Assembly (NCBI RefSeq): GCF_947039605.1
Contig: NZ_CAMQZG010000024.1
Coordinates: 1-54,675 of the forward strand
Direction: 5' to 3'
DNA: 54,675 nt
From: an uncultured Clostridium sp.
Lineage (GTDB): Bacteria; Bacillota; Clostridia; Clostridiales; Clostridiaceae
The notes below the pieces were generated by a model. The model saw nothing but the letters and a program-made list of their open reading frames with translations. It had not been told where the DNA came from and searched no databases. Made by a program: the position numbers and the translations under genes. Each line of letters opens with the position of its first letter. Positions within the stretch are counted from its first letter, which is position 1. Of the stretch, positions 27,762 to 36,270 are shown in pieces.

Positions 27762-29933
27762 TTATTCTAATTCATCATCTTTCTTTTCAGTGATGACTTC
27801 ATCATTTTTCTCTTCTAAAGCTAATTTTTTCTTTTCTTCAAGAAGTAGCTTTTCCTCAACTTTTTTATCTGCATCAAAGATTATCTCTTCTTTGTCAGTA
27901 GCTGGTCCTGCAATCATATCTAATTCATCTTTAGCAGCTTCAAGTTTTGCAAGTCTTTCTTCTCGCTCTAATGCTTCAAGTGCTACAGCTTCCTCTTCAA
28001 TTCTCTCTCTTCTCTCTTCTTCTCTTGCCTGTGCAAGTTTAGCTTTTTCTGCTCTTCTTATCTTAGATCTTTCTTTTAAGAATTCTTTTTCTTTCTTAAG
28101 TTCATCATATTTTTCTTTTTTCTCTGGATACTTAGCATAAACTATTTCTAAGAATTCATCACCCATGATAGTTTCTTTATCAAGAAGTACACTTGATATT
28201 TCATCAAGTAAATCTTTATTTTCTGTAAGAATATCAACAGCTTTTTTATGAGCTGCTTTAATAATTTTCAGAACTTCTTCATCAACTATTGTAGCTGTTG
28301 CAGCAGAACAATTCATAACATTTCTACCATCCATATATCTACTTGAAGCAGACTCAAGACCCATCATGTCAAATCTATCACTCATACCATAAACAGTTAC
28401 CATATTTCTAGCTGTTTGAGTAGCTCTTTCAATATCATTTGAAGCTCCTGTTGTAATTCTTCCGAATTCAACTTCTTCAGCAGATCTACCACCAAACATA
28501 ACAGAAATTTGATCTATCATTTCATCTTTACTAAGAAGATATTTTTCTTCTTCTGGAAGTTGCATTGTATAACCAAGCGCTCCCATAGTTCTTGGAACTA
28601 TTGTTATCTTATGAACTGGATCTGTATTATTAAGCATTGCTGCTACAAGTGCGTGACCAACTTCATGATACGCTACAGTTCTAAGTTCTTTATCATTCAT
28701 TATTGTATCTTTTTTCTCTTTACCTGCAATTACCATTTCAGCAGCATCTTCTAAATCTTCTTGTATAACAAGTTTTCTACCATGTTTAACAGCTCTTAAT
28801 GCAGCTTCATTTACTATATTAGCAAGGTCTGCTCCTACTGCTCCTGGAGTTGATTTAGCGATTGCCTCAAGTGATACTTCTTTTGAAATTTTAACCTCTT
28901 TAGTATGAACTCTAAGAATAGCTTCTCTACCAATAAAGTCTGGTTTATCAACTATAACTCTTCTATCAAATCTTCCTGCTCTTAATAAAGCTTTATCAAG
29001 AACTTCTGGTCTGTTAGTAGCTGCAAGAATTACAACTCCTTTTGAACCATCAAATCCGTCCATCTCTGTAAGTAATTGATTAAGAGTTTGTTCTCTCTCA
29101 TCATTTCCTTGGATTGAACCTTCTCTACTTTTACCAATTGCATCAATCTCATCTATAAAGATAATACATGGTGCTTTTTGTGCTGCTTGTTTGAATAAAT
29201 CTCTTACTCTAGAAGCTCCCATACCAACAAACATCTCAACAAAATCTGAACCTGCAAGTGAGAAGAAAGGAACTTTTGCTTCCCCTGCAACTGCCTTAGC
29301 AAGTAAAGTTTTACCAGTCCCTGGAGGACCTACAAGTAATGCACCTTTAGGAAGCTTTGCCCCTATTGAAACATATTTGTCAGTATCATGTAAGAATTCA
29401 ACAATTTCTTTTAATGATTCTTTAGCCTCTTCTTGACCTGCTACATCATCAAAAGTTTTACCTGTTTCATCCTCTGCATATAATTTAGCATTATTTTTTC
29501 CGAATGACATAACTCCGCCACCCATTTTCTTATCCATTTTACCAAACATAAGTTTTCCAATGATTAAGAAGAATACTAATGGACCTACCCAGTAAAGTAA
29601 TAATTCAAATATTGGGAATGCTTGTGGAAGCGCTGCACCAAATTTAACATCTTTAGCCTCTAATTGATTTATTAATTGAGGACCTTCTCCAACATTTACT
29701 GCGTATAGAGTTTTTCCATACTCTGGAGTATCTTTTTTAGGAGTTATTTTAATCTCTCCATTTACAAACTCAACGGCTTGTATTTGATTTGCATTTAACA
29801 TTGTCTTAAACTGACTGTACGGTACTTTTTGAGTAGACATTTCTACCTTCGCATAGTTGAAACTTATAATTAAACCAGCAACTATTGCACCATAAATCAG
29901 AATATACTTAAGTTTTTTATTACCCTTAAACAT
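27762..29933 (-). CDS. ftsH: ATP-dependent zinc metalloprotease FtsH with a long charged tail
   Basis: A 723-aa membrane protease, longer than the roughly 610-650 aa usual for the family. Membrane segments are at about 9-27 and 108-130 with a small outside domain between. The AAA+ domain has Walker A GPPGTGKT (202-209), Walker [11 protein letters not shown] and an SRH with RAGRFDR. The zinc site is HEVGH near residue 435. From about residue 600 a tail of over 100 residues is made almost only of Lys, Glu, Arg, Ala and Leu and should form helix or coiled coil. FtsH degrades misassembled membrane proteins and regulators. It lies 37 bases after lepB and is probably co-transcribed with it. Confidence 0.94.
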   Translation of the reverse strand: MFKGNKKLKYILIYGAIVAGLIISFNYAKVEMSTQKVPYSQFKTMLNANQIQAVEFVNGEIKITPKKDTPEYGKTLYAVNVGEGPQLINQLEAKDVKFGAALPQAFPIFELLLYWVGPLVFFLIIGKLMFGKMDKKMGGGVMSFGKNNAKLYAEDETGKTFDDVAGQEEAKESLKEIVEFLHDTDKYVSIGAKLPKGALLVGPPGTGKTLLAKAVAGEAKVPFFSLAGSDFVEMFVGMGASRVRDLFKQAAQKAPCIIFIDEIDAIGKSREGSIQGNDEREQTLNQLLTEMDGFDGSKGVVILAATNRPEVLDKALLRAGRFDRRVIVDKPDFIGREAILRVHTKEVKISKEVSLEAIAKSTPGAVGADLANIVNEAALRAVKHGRKLVIQEDLEDAAEMVIAGKEKKDTIMNDKELRTVAYHEVGHALVAAMLNNTDPVHKITIVPRTMGALGYTMQLPEEEKYLLSKDEMIDQISVMFGGRSAEEVEFGRITTGASNDIERATQTARNMVTVYGMSDRFDMMGLESASSRYMDGRNVMNCSAATATIVDEEVLKIIKAAHKKAVDILTENKDLLDEISSVLLDKETIMGDEFLEIVYAKYPEKKEKYDELKKEKEFLKERSKIRRAEKAKLAQAREEERRERIEEEAVALEALEREERLAKLEAAKDELDMIAGPATDKEEIIFDADKKVEEKLLLEEKKKLALEEKNDEVITEKKDDELE

Positions 29934-29970
29934 CTTCTCGCTTCCTTTCTACAGTCTTTCTTCAAATAGT

Positions 29971-30507
29971 TTAATTGTTATCCTTCAAGAACCCAATTTT
30001 ATCAAAAGGATATACTCTTAGCCACGCTTTGGCTATTATATTACCTCCTGGTATATATGGATCTTTCCAATACCTAGAGTCTCTACTATTTGCCCTATTA
30101 TCACCTAGCATAAAATATTCACCCTCTGGAACATGGAATGTCCCGCCTAATGGATCAGAATACTTAACATAGGGCTCATTTAAAAGCTCTCCGTTTATGT
30201 AAACTTTTCCGCCATCTTTTATTTGTATAGTATCTCCTGGGAGACCTATTACTCTTTTAAGAAGTAATTCTTTTTCGCCTTCTTTTTTAAAGACTACTAT
30301 TTGCCCTCTTTTTATTTTAGATGGATTGTAAATTTTTACAGCAAAAATTTGATTACCTGGCATTACCGTTGGTTCCATAGAACCTGTTGGTACCACAACC
30401 TTAAAAATAAGAAACTTATTAATCAAAGTTGCAAGTATAATAGCACACACTATAGGTATTATCCAATCTTTGATAATTTTTATAAACACATTGTTATTCG
30501 TGTTCAT
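29971..30507 (-). CDS. lepB: Signal peptidase I
   Basis: A 178-aa Gram-positive-type signal peptidase I with one N-terminal membrane segment (about 12-36). The catalytic serine is Ser43 in PTGSMEPT, and the catalytic lysine is Lys84 in LLLKRVIGLPGD. The C-terminal motif is MLGDNRANSRDSRYW. It removes signal peptides on the outer face of the membrane. Thr replaces Ser in the usual SGSM box, a tolerated change. It precedes ftsH closely, and a long leader of about 150 bases with a palindrome precedes it. Confidence 0.94.
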   Translation of the reverse strand: MNTNNNVFIKIIKDWIIPIVCAIILATLINKFLIFKVVVPTGSMEPTVMPGNQIFAVKIYNPSKIKRGQIVVFKKEGEKELLLKRVIGLPGDTIQIKDGGKVYINGELLNEPYVKYSDPLGGTFHVPEGEYFMLGDNRANSRDSRYWKDPYIPGGNIIAKAWLRVYPFDKIGFLKDNN

Positions 30508-30587
30508 TACACCAATCCCTTTCTATTAAAAGTCTAGTTACTCCAAACTTCCTCAGAAACATTGATAAATTTCTCTCAAATCGGGTG

Positions 30588-30604
30588 GGTATTACATTAA
30601 TACC
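30588..30604. promoter_or_regulatory. 17-bp perfect palindrome in the lepB leader
   Basis: GGTATTA-CAT-TAATACC, arms of 7 bp with a 3-base spacer. It lies downstream of the predicted start of transcription. The 14 bases GTGGGTATTACATT covering its left half (30585-30598) occur again at 31541-31554 beside the promoter of the second lepB. This looks like a regulator-binding site. Confidence 0.5.
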
Positions 30605-30666
30605 TAACCATAACTTTATTGTTTTATTGATGTACAATTCTACTCTTTAATATATGTCGTAATACT

Positions 30667-30695
30667 ACCATATTTTTATAACAACTATATGTCAA
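30667..30695 (-). promoter_or_regulatory. Promoter of the lepB-ftsH unit
   Basis: On the minus strand a perfect TTGACA (30690-30695), a 17-base spacer, then TATGGT (30667-30672). The leader would be about 150 bases. Confidence 0.65.
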
Positions 30696-30909
30696 ACATC
30701 CCTTAATGCATTGAGTTCACAGTAATTTCACCAATATAAAAAAATCAAGTTTTATCTCCCTCTCAAGATTTCTGATTGATTTTTTGTTAATAATAAGTAT
30801 ATCATATTTTAGATATATTTTCTCTTACATATTTATTATTTTTCCTATAAATATTATACTATATACTAATTAAATCACAATTTTTTTTGAATAATTTTGA
30901 AACATTTCT

Positions 30910-30963
30910 AAAAAAAATTAGCATTTGACTATATTTACTTAAAACAATATAGTCAAACGCTAA
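30910..30963 (-). terminator. Terminator of the second lepB
   Basis: TTAGCATTTGACTATATT and AATATAGTCAAACGCTAA, 17 of 18 bases paired, followed by at least seven U on the minus strand. Confidence 0.9.
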
Positions 30964-30984
30964 ATTAACCCTTTATTAATGATA

Positions 30985-31488
30985 TTATTCTAAAAATCCG
31001 ATACTATTAAATGGATAAATTCTAAGACCAGCTTTTGCTATAATATTTTTTTCTGAAATATATGGTTCCTTCCACATTCTTGCATCCTCACTATTTTTTC
31101 TATTATCCCCCATCATTAAATAACTATCCATTGGAACTGTAAATATACCTGTCAATGCATCTGGATTTTCCACATAAGGTTCATCTAAAAATACTCCATT
31201 AATATAAACGTTACCACCATCCTTAACCTCAACATTTTCACCAGGAAGTCCTATAACTCTTTTAAGAAGTAATTCTTTCTTACCATCTTTTTTAAAAACT
31301 ACAATATCCCCACGCTCAATTTTAGATGTATTATAAACTTTTCTCACAAATATCTGATCACCTATCATAACCGTTGGTATCATAGACCCAGATGGTACTT
31401 CTACCTTAAAGATTAAAAACTTATTAATCAAAAAAGCAATCACCACAGCACAAACTACCGGTACTATCCAATCTTTAAAAAACTTCAT
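30985..31488 (-). CDS. lepB: Signal peptidase I (second copy)
   Basis: A 167-aa signal peptidase I closely similar to the neighbouring copy over its whole length, so the two probably arose by tandem duplication. The catalytic serine is Ser35 in VPSGSMIPT and the lysine is Lys76 in LLLKRVIGLPGE; MMGDNRKNSEDARMW is the C-terminal box. The start at 31488 is chosen because AGGGGG lies 7 bases upstream; an in-frame ATG at 31524 has no binding site. It is transcribed alone, with its own promoter and terminator. Substrate preferences of the two enzymes may differ. Confidence 0.93.
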   Translation of the reverse strand: MKFFKDWIVPVVCAVVIAFLINKFLIFKVEVPSGSMIPTVMIGDQIFVRKVYNTSKIERGDIVVFKKDGKKELLLKRVIGLPGENVEVKDGGNVYINGVFLDEPYVENPDALTGIFTVPMDSYLMMGDNRKNSEDARMWKEPYISEKNIIAKAGLRIYPFNSIGFLE

Positions 31489-31528
31489 AATAATCCCCCT
31501 TTTTCTTTTACCATTTTTATCCATAATT

Positions 31529-31554
31529 ATTATAACATATGTGGGTATTACATT
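31529..31554 (-). promoter_or_regulatory. Promoter and operator-like half site of the second lepB
   Basis: The minus strand has TGTTATAAT (31529-31537), an extended -10, about 40 bases before the ATG. The spacer and -35 region contain the 14-base motif shared with the first lepB leader (31541-31554). Confidence 0.5.
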
Positions 31555-31576
31555 TTTTTAATATTTTACTACAAAA

Positions 31577-31616
31577 CAAAAAAACTCTACTTAAATTAAT
31601 ATTTAAGCAAAGTTTT
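31577..31616 (-). terminator. Terminator of lysA
   Basis: AAAACTCTACTTAAAT and ATTTAAGCAAAGTTTT pair with two wobbles in the minus-strand RNA, followed by a U-rich run. Confidence 0.75.
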
Positions 31617-31662
31617 TCTAAATCTATATTGAGTTATATATATTTCAAATTATTTTTAGTTT

Positions 31663-32955
31663 TTAAATACACTCATTTTTAATCATGTCATCAAAACTTT
31701 CTTTTTTGCATACTACTCTTGATAAGCCATTTTGAACCATAACTACTGCTGGTCTTGGCATTCTATTATAATTACTAGCCATTGAATATCCATAAGCCCC
31801 TGTTGTCATCATAGCAAGAATATCTCCTGTTTCAAGTTTCGTTATATTAGCATCATTTACTAAGACATCACCTGACTCACAGCATTTTCCTGCAATTGTT
31901 ACAACTTGATTTTCACCTTCCATTCTGCTAGCTGTACAGCATTCATACTTTGCACCATATAAAGCAGTTCTAATATTATCACTCATTCCCCCATCAGTTG
32001 AAGCATAAGTTCTAACACCTTCTATAGTTTTAACAGCACCAATTTCATATAAACTTGTACCAGCATTAGCAACTAAACTTCTACCTGGCTCTATGCTTAA
32101 TAGGGGTAATGGATAACTAAGTCTTTCACATACTTCCTCAACTTTATTTAATATAGCCTCGCAATATTCTTTAGTAGTTCTTGGATTATCTTCGCTTGTA
32201 TAATAAACTCCAAATCCACCGCCAAGATCTAACTCATGTATCCTAATTCCACACTCTCTATAAATGTTATCCATAAGATTAAGCATAACTTCTGCTGCAT
32301 CCTCAAATGGCTCTAAATCAAATATTTGTGAACCTATGTGACAATGAAGTCCAACTAACTCAACATTTTTAAGTTCTTTCACTTCATTCATAAGTGTAAT
32401 TATATCATCACCGATAACTGGGAATCCAAATTTTGAATCAAGTTGTCCTGTTTTAATATAATCATGTGTATGTGCCTCAATTCCAGGTGTGATTCTTATA
32501 TATATTTTTTGAACCATCCCTTTATCTCTAGCAATTCTATCTATATTATATAATTCATTATGATTATCAACCATAAATCTACCTATTCCATATTCAAGCC
32601 CCATGTTTATCTCTTCTACTGTTTTATTATTTCCATGAAAATAAATTTTTTCCATAGGGAATCCACTTTTATAAGCTGTATAAAGTTCTCCTCCTGATAC
32701 TACATCAAGACATAAACCTTCTTCTTCTGCTATTTTACACATAGCCATAGTCATACAAGCTTTTCCTGCATATACTACTCTATTATTTCTAGCCTCACAC
32801 TTAAAATTATTAAAGAAATCTCTACAATTATTTCTTACAAGTTCCTCATCCATAACATATAATGGTGTTCCATGAGTTTTTGCAAGCTCTGTGCAGCTTA
32901 CCCCTCCAATATAAAGTTCATTGTTTTCTACTTTCATTGCCCCAAACATTTTCAT
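31663..32955 (-). CDS. lysA: Diaminopimelate decarboxylase
   Basis: A 430-aa fold-III PLP decarboxylase. The PLP lysine is Lys65 in VYAGKA, with HCHIGSQ, LDLGGGFG, EPGRS and the C-terminal CCESGD and YGYSMASNYN of the family. It converts meso-diaminopimelate to lysine in the cytosol. GGAGGT lies 8 bases before the ATG. A lysine riboswitch with terminator in the leader controls it, so expression should fall when lysine is plentiful. It is a single-gene unit. Confidence 0.97.
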   Translation of the reverse strand: MKMFGAMKVENNELYIGGVSCTELAKTHGTPLYVMDEELVRNNCRDFFNNFKCEARNNRVVYAGKACMTMAMCKIAEEEGLCLDVVSGGELYTAYKSGFPMEKIYFHGNNKTVEEINMGLEYGIGRFMVDNHNELYNIDRIARDKGMVQKIYIRITPGIEAHTHDYIKTGQLDSKFGFPVIGDDIITLMNEVKELKNVELVGLHCHIGSQIFDLEPFEDAAEVMLNLMDNIYRECGIRIHELDLGGGFGVYYTSEDNPRTTKEYCEAILNKVEEVCERLSYPLPLLSIEPGRSLVANAGTSLYEIGAVKTIEGVRTYASTDGGMSDNIRTALYGAKYECCTASRMEGENQVVTIAGKCCESGDVLVNDANITKLETGDILAMMTTGAYGYSMASNYNRMPRPAVVMVQNGLSRVVCKKESFDDMIKNECI

Positions 32956-33043
32956 CTTAAATTACCTCCATATATTTTTTAAAATTAGTCTAGTCTTAAA
33001 ACTCAACTGATAATAGCCCCCACAAAATATAAAATTAAAATAA

Positions 33044-33306
33044 AAACCCACTGTTTTCACAGTGGGTACAAATTACAAATGTTACAATAAAAATCTATAC
33101 TAGCCCAGCACAAACCTTATTTAAATTAACACTTAGTAGCACTCCACTTTATTATTACAATTATTTTGCAATTAATGTGACAGCCATATACATGTTATGC
33201 ATATGTCCAGAATGATATTTTGCACTATCAATCTTCGGCCAATTTTCCTTTTAGTATTAATCAAAGCTTGCGACTCCTAATACTTACTCTTAATTTTGGC
33301 ACCTCT
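33044..33306 (-). promoter_or_regulatory. Lysine riboswitch (L-box) with terminator upstream of lysA
   Basis: On the minus strand the aptamer starts with AGAGGTGC (33299-33306), then AGAGTAAGTA, GGAGTCGCAAGCTTTGA, AAGGAAAATTGGCCGAAG, CTGTCAC and ends with AGTGGAGTGCTACT (33135-33148), which are the conserved L-box elements in order. About 65 bases on, ACCCACTGT and ACAGTGGGT form a terminator with a U run (33044-33068), about 90 bases before the lysA start. Lysine binding should favour termination. Confidence 0.93.
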
Positions 33307-33337
33307 ACAAAAGTTTACTTTATTAAGTTTTCTATAT

Positions 33338-33366
33338 ATTATATTAATATTTGATTATAATGTTAC
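33338..33366 (-). promoter_or_regulatory. Promoter of the lysA leader
   Basis: GTAACA, a 17-base spacer and TATAAT on the minus strand, placing the RNA start about 25 bases before the L-box aptamer. A second TATAAT at 33354-33359 is an alternative. Confidence 0.5.
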
Positions 33367-33424
33367 CACAATAAGAAATAAAAGCAATACTTTTTTCCTG
33401 AAAATTATCTTTTTTTTGGAAATT

Positions 33425-33964
33425 TTAAACTTCCTCTATAAACTCAACTTGTTTAAATGGATAAATTACTCCATCACCTTTATTCTCTAAAATCTTTTTA
33501 ATTACTCTTTGTCCAATAGTATCTTCCTTCATTTCATCAAGAGCATCACAAAGATTAACCCAGTCGATAAATTCAACCTCTGCTGACTGATTAATTTCTC
33601 CACTTTCGTACTGTGCAACATATGTAAGCATTGAAAGTTCTTTTCCTTCTACATAATCACTACCTATATATTCTATATTTTTAACTAAAATCCCAGCTTC
33701 CTCTTTTACTTCTCTATAAACAGTCTCTTCAACTGTTTCATCTATCCCAACATAACCTGATAATAATACTTTGCTTTCTTTAAAAATATAACTTTGTTTC
33801 AATAATAAAACCTTATCACCCTTTAAAACAGCTACAACCATACATGACTTTGGTAAATCAAAATATAATGTCTTATCTTCTTTACAATATGGGACCAATC
33901 CCTCATCGTAATTATCTCTAAGTTCTAACTCTGAACCACATTGTGGACAAAATTTAAATTTCAT
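33425..33964 (-). CDS. Nudix hydrolase with zinc-ribbon (NudC-like)
   Basis: A 179-aa protein. An N-terminal zinc ribbon begins with CPQC (Cys6, Cys9), has a third Cys at 27, but the expected fourth ligand is replaced (YCKED), so metal binding may use Asp or be weak. The Nudix box GYVGIDETVEETVYREVKEEAG is complete, with REVKEEAG as catalytic core. Family members cleave NADH or other nucleoside diphosphate derivatives. It is a single-gene unit just upstream of the lysA leader; no functional link to lysine synthesis is seen. NADH pyrophosphatase is likely but not certain. Confidence 0.85.
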   Translation of the reverse strand: MKFKFCPQCGSELELRDNYDEGLVPYCKEDKTLYFDLPKSCMVVAVLKGDKVLLLKQSYIFKESKVLLSGYVGIDETVEETVYREVKEEAGILVKNIEYIGSDYVEGKELSMLTYVAQYESGEINQSAEVEFIDWVNLCDALDEMKEDTIGQRVIKKILENKGDGVIYPFKQVEFIEEV

Positions 33965-34121
33965 TTTATCACCCTCATCCCTTTTCTTTTGTTTTCATCT
34001 CTTTATTTTATATATTATCATAACTTTTTTTAGTTTATATTTCAAATTTTATATTTATTATGTATGGATTTTCTTCAAATTACGCTATAATTATACTAAT
34101 TACATTTTTTAGGAGGTTTTA

Positions 34122-35411
34122 ATGAACAAAAAAAAATTTATTATTATATCATTTGATGCTGTAGATGGAAACGACCTTGCTTTTTTATCAAAACTTCCAC
34201 ACTTTGGTAAACTTTTAAAAAGGTCTTCTTACTCAACGGAAGTCGAAAGTGTTTATCCATCTTTAACATACCCAGTTCATACAAGTATTATAACTGGTAT
34301 GCTACCCAAAAATCATAATGTTATAAATAATATAAAAATCCAAGTAAGCAACTGTTTAAACCCCGATTGGTTTTGGAAGAAGAGCGAAATTAAAGGTGAT
34401 ACACTCTTTGATGTTATAAAAAGAAACAAACTTACTTGTAGCTCTATCCTTTGGCCTGTAACTTGTCAGGCTAATATTAAATATAACATGCCAGAGATAT
34501 TTCCAAACAAAGGATGGCAAAATCAAATAATGGTGTCTGCACTAAACGGAAGTATTAAATATCAGCTTAATTTAAATAATAAATTTGCTTCTATCAGGGA
34601 AGGACTAAGACAACCACAACTTGATAACTTTTCTATGAATTGTTTCTTATATACATTAACTGAATATATGCCTGATGTAGCCTTTCTTCATCTAACAGAT
34701 GTTGATACTAATAGACATAAGCACGGTTATAAGTCAAAAGAAGCTAACTATGCTTTAATGCGTCATGATGCTAGACTTGGCGATGTAATAACAAAACTAC
34801 AAACTATTGACTCACTTGATGATGCTTGTATAATCCTTTTAGGTGATCATAGTATGAAAGAAACCCATAGTGTAATAAAACTCAATAAATTATTTCTTGA
34901 TAAATGCTGGCTTGGACTTGATAAAACAAATAAAAAAATAGACTATCATGAAGTCTTTTGTAATTTTTGTGATGGTTCTGCTTATATTTATTTAAAAGAT
35001 AAAAATAATAAAACTTTACTAGAAAAAGTAACAATGGAAATAAACAAGCTTTCAGAAACAAACTTTGGTTGTATTAAAAGTATATATAATAAGCAAGAAG
35101 CTACAAAGTTTGGTGCTGATCCAAATTGTGATTTAATGATTGAAGCAAATGATGGTTACTATTTTATTAATAACTTTGATGGTGATAAGGTTATTGAAAA
35201 AGTTGGTACTAAATATGATAAATCAACACATGGTTATAAGCCTTCAAATTATGAGAATGGAACATTTTTCATAGTTTGTGATCCAAGAGTTAAAGAAGAT
35301 TTTAACATTGGCCCTATGAGAATAATTGATATAGCTCCAACAATCACAAAGCTTCTAGATGATGCTATGCTTGATACTGATGGAAAGCTTTTAAGATGCA
35401 TATTTAAATAA
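34122..35411 (+). CDS. Alkaline phosphatase-superfamily phosphodiesterase/nucleotide pyrophosphatase
   Basis: A 429-aa protein of the type I phosphodiesterase/nucleotide pyrophosphatase fold. Metal ligands and nucleophile are visible: Asp12 in SFDAVDGND, the threonine nucleophile Thr49 in YPSLTYPVHTSIITG, HLTDVDTNRHKHG, LLGDHSM and THGYKP. No signal peptide is present, so it acts inside the cell. AGGAGG precedes the ATG, and a possible -10 TATAAT lies at 34086-34091. Substrates may be nucleotide diphosphate sugars, glycerophosphodiesters or phosphoglycerol; the sequence does not decide. Confidence 0.85.
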   Translation: MNKKKFIIISFDAVDGNDLAFLSKLPHFGKLLKRSSYSTEVESVYPSLTYPVHTSIITGMLPKNHNVINNIKIQVSNCLNPDWFWKKSEIKGDTLFDVIKRNKLTCSSILWPVTCQANIKYNMPEIFPNKGWQNQIMVSALNGSIKYQLNLNNKFASIREGLRQPQLDNFSMNCFLYTLTEYMPDVAFLHLTDVDTNRHKHGYKSKEANYALMRHDARLGDVITKLQTIDSLDDACIILLGDHSMKETHSVIKLNKLFLDKCWLGLDKTNKKIDYHEVFCNFCDGSAYIYLKDKNNKTLLEKVTMEINKLSETNFGCIKSIYNKQEATKFGADPNCDLMIEANDGYYFINNFDGDKVIEKVGTKYDKSTHGYKPSNYENGTFFIVCDPRVKEDFNIGPMRIIDIAPTITKLLDDAMLDTDGKLLRCIFK

Positions 35412-35421
35412 TATAATACAA

Positions 35422-35459
35422 AGAAGTGGCTCGAATAGTTTCTAGCCACTTCTTTTTTT
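35422..35459. terminator. Bidirectional terminator between the phosphodiesterase and MgtC-like genes
   Basis: AGAAGTGGCT and AGCCACTTCT with a T run on the plus strand; the left side has only a short A run, so the plus direction is the stronger. Confidence 0.8.
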
Positions 35460-36169
35460 CATTTCACTCTTTTTACTTTACTAATATATTCATTCATCAT
35501 AAGTTTATTTTTAAGCATTGATACTTTAATTTTCTTTGGCAATATTATTTTATACTCTAATGTCCCCTCACTATTCTCCTTACTATTATCATTTACTTTA
35601 AAACTTTCTATTTGAATATCATGGGTAAAAAATATGTTTTCAATATGCTCTAGAACTTCTTTTTTATTGGTATATACAACTTCTAATTTACACCTTAAAT
35701 CTTTATTCATAATTTTTTCTTGAACTACTCCAAGCAGTACAAGCGTTGTTAATGCAAGACCCACTCCCAAAAATGCTACCCAAATCTGACCATAACCTAT
35801 TGCTATTCCAAGACAAGCTACAACCCACAATGATGCGGCGGTTGTAAGCCCTTTTATAGAACCTTTATGGACCATAATAGTTCCTGCTCCTAAAAATCCT
35901 ATTCCACTAATAACCTGCGCCGCAAGCCTTCCTCTTGTAACTTGAATTCCAACAGTATCAATCCCATACGCATAATATTCTTTTAAAAACTCTTCTTCCA
36001 TTCTCATTTCAATCAATGATATTATACAAGCACCAACACAGACTAATATATGAGTTCTAAACCCTGCTGCTCTATTATGTTTCTCCCTTTCATATCCTAT
36101 TATTCCTCCAATAAAACAAGCCATTAAGAGTCTTATTATCATAATATCAATTCCAATTTCTATAATCAT
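35459..36169 (-). CDS. MgtC/SapB family membrane protein
   Basis: A 236-aa protein. The first 150 residues hold about five membrane segments with the family signature ACFIGGIIGYEREKHNRAAGFRTHILVCVGA and SGIGFLGAGTIM. The C-terminal 80 residues form a small soluble ACT-like domain. MgtC proteins act in Mg2+ homeostasis or in control of membrane ATP synthase; the direct role is unsettled. GGGGT lies before the start. It is a single-gene unit and its stop lies at the shared terminator. Confidence 0.9.
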   Translation of the reverse strand: MIIEIGIDIMIIRLLMACFIGGIIGYEREKHNRAAGFRTHILVCVGACIISLIEMRMEEEFLKEYYAYGIDTVGIQVTRGRLAAQVISGIGFLGAGTIMVHKGSIKGLTTAASLWVVACLGIAIGYGQIWVAFLGVGLALTTLVLLGVVQEKIMNKDLRCKLEVVYTNKKEVLEHIENIFFTHDIQIESFKVNDNSKENSEGTLEYKIILPKKIKVSMLKNKLMMNEYISKVKRVK

Positions 36170-36225
36170 ATATACCCCTAAACAATAGATTTATATATAA
36201 TATTCAAATTTTTAATTTCTGACAT

Positions 36226-36262
36226 AAAAAAACTCCTTACTTAGAAAATCTAAGTAAGGAGT
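36226..36262 (-). terminator. Terminator of the amino-acid permease gene
   Basis: Perfect 14-bp stem ACTCCTTACTTAGA / TCTAAGTAAGGAGT with a 3-base loop and a U run on the minus strand. Confidence 0.95.
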
Positions 36263-36270
36263 CAAATTTC

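Larger units (their letters stand above)
30508..30984. other. Regulatory region between the two signal peptidase genes
   Basis: A 477-base non-coding stretch. It contains the promoter of the first lepB, a 17-bp palindrome in its leader and the terminator of the second lepB; each is listed on its own. The rest is AT-rich with no recognisable motif. Confidence 0.7.

Noticed and set aside
27790-28140. Serine-rich frame on the plus strand opposite the FtsH tail
   Set aside because: It is the mirror of the Glu/Lys-rich coding strand; no ribosome binding site or conserved motif.
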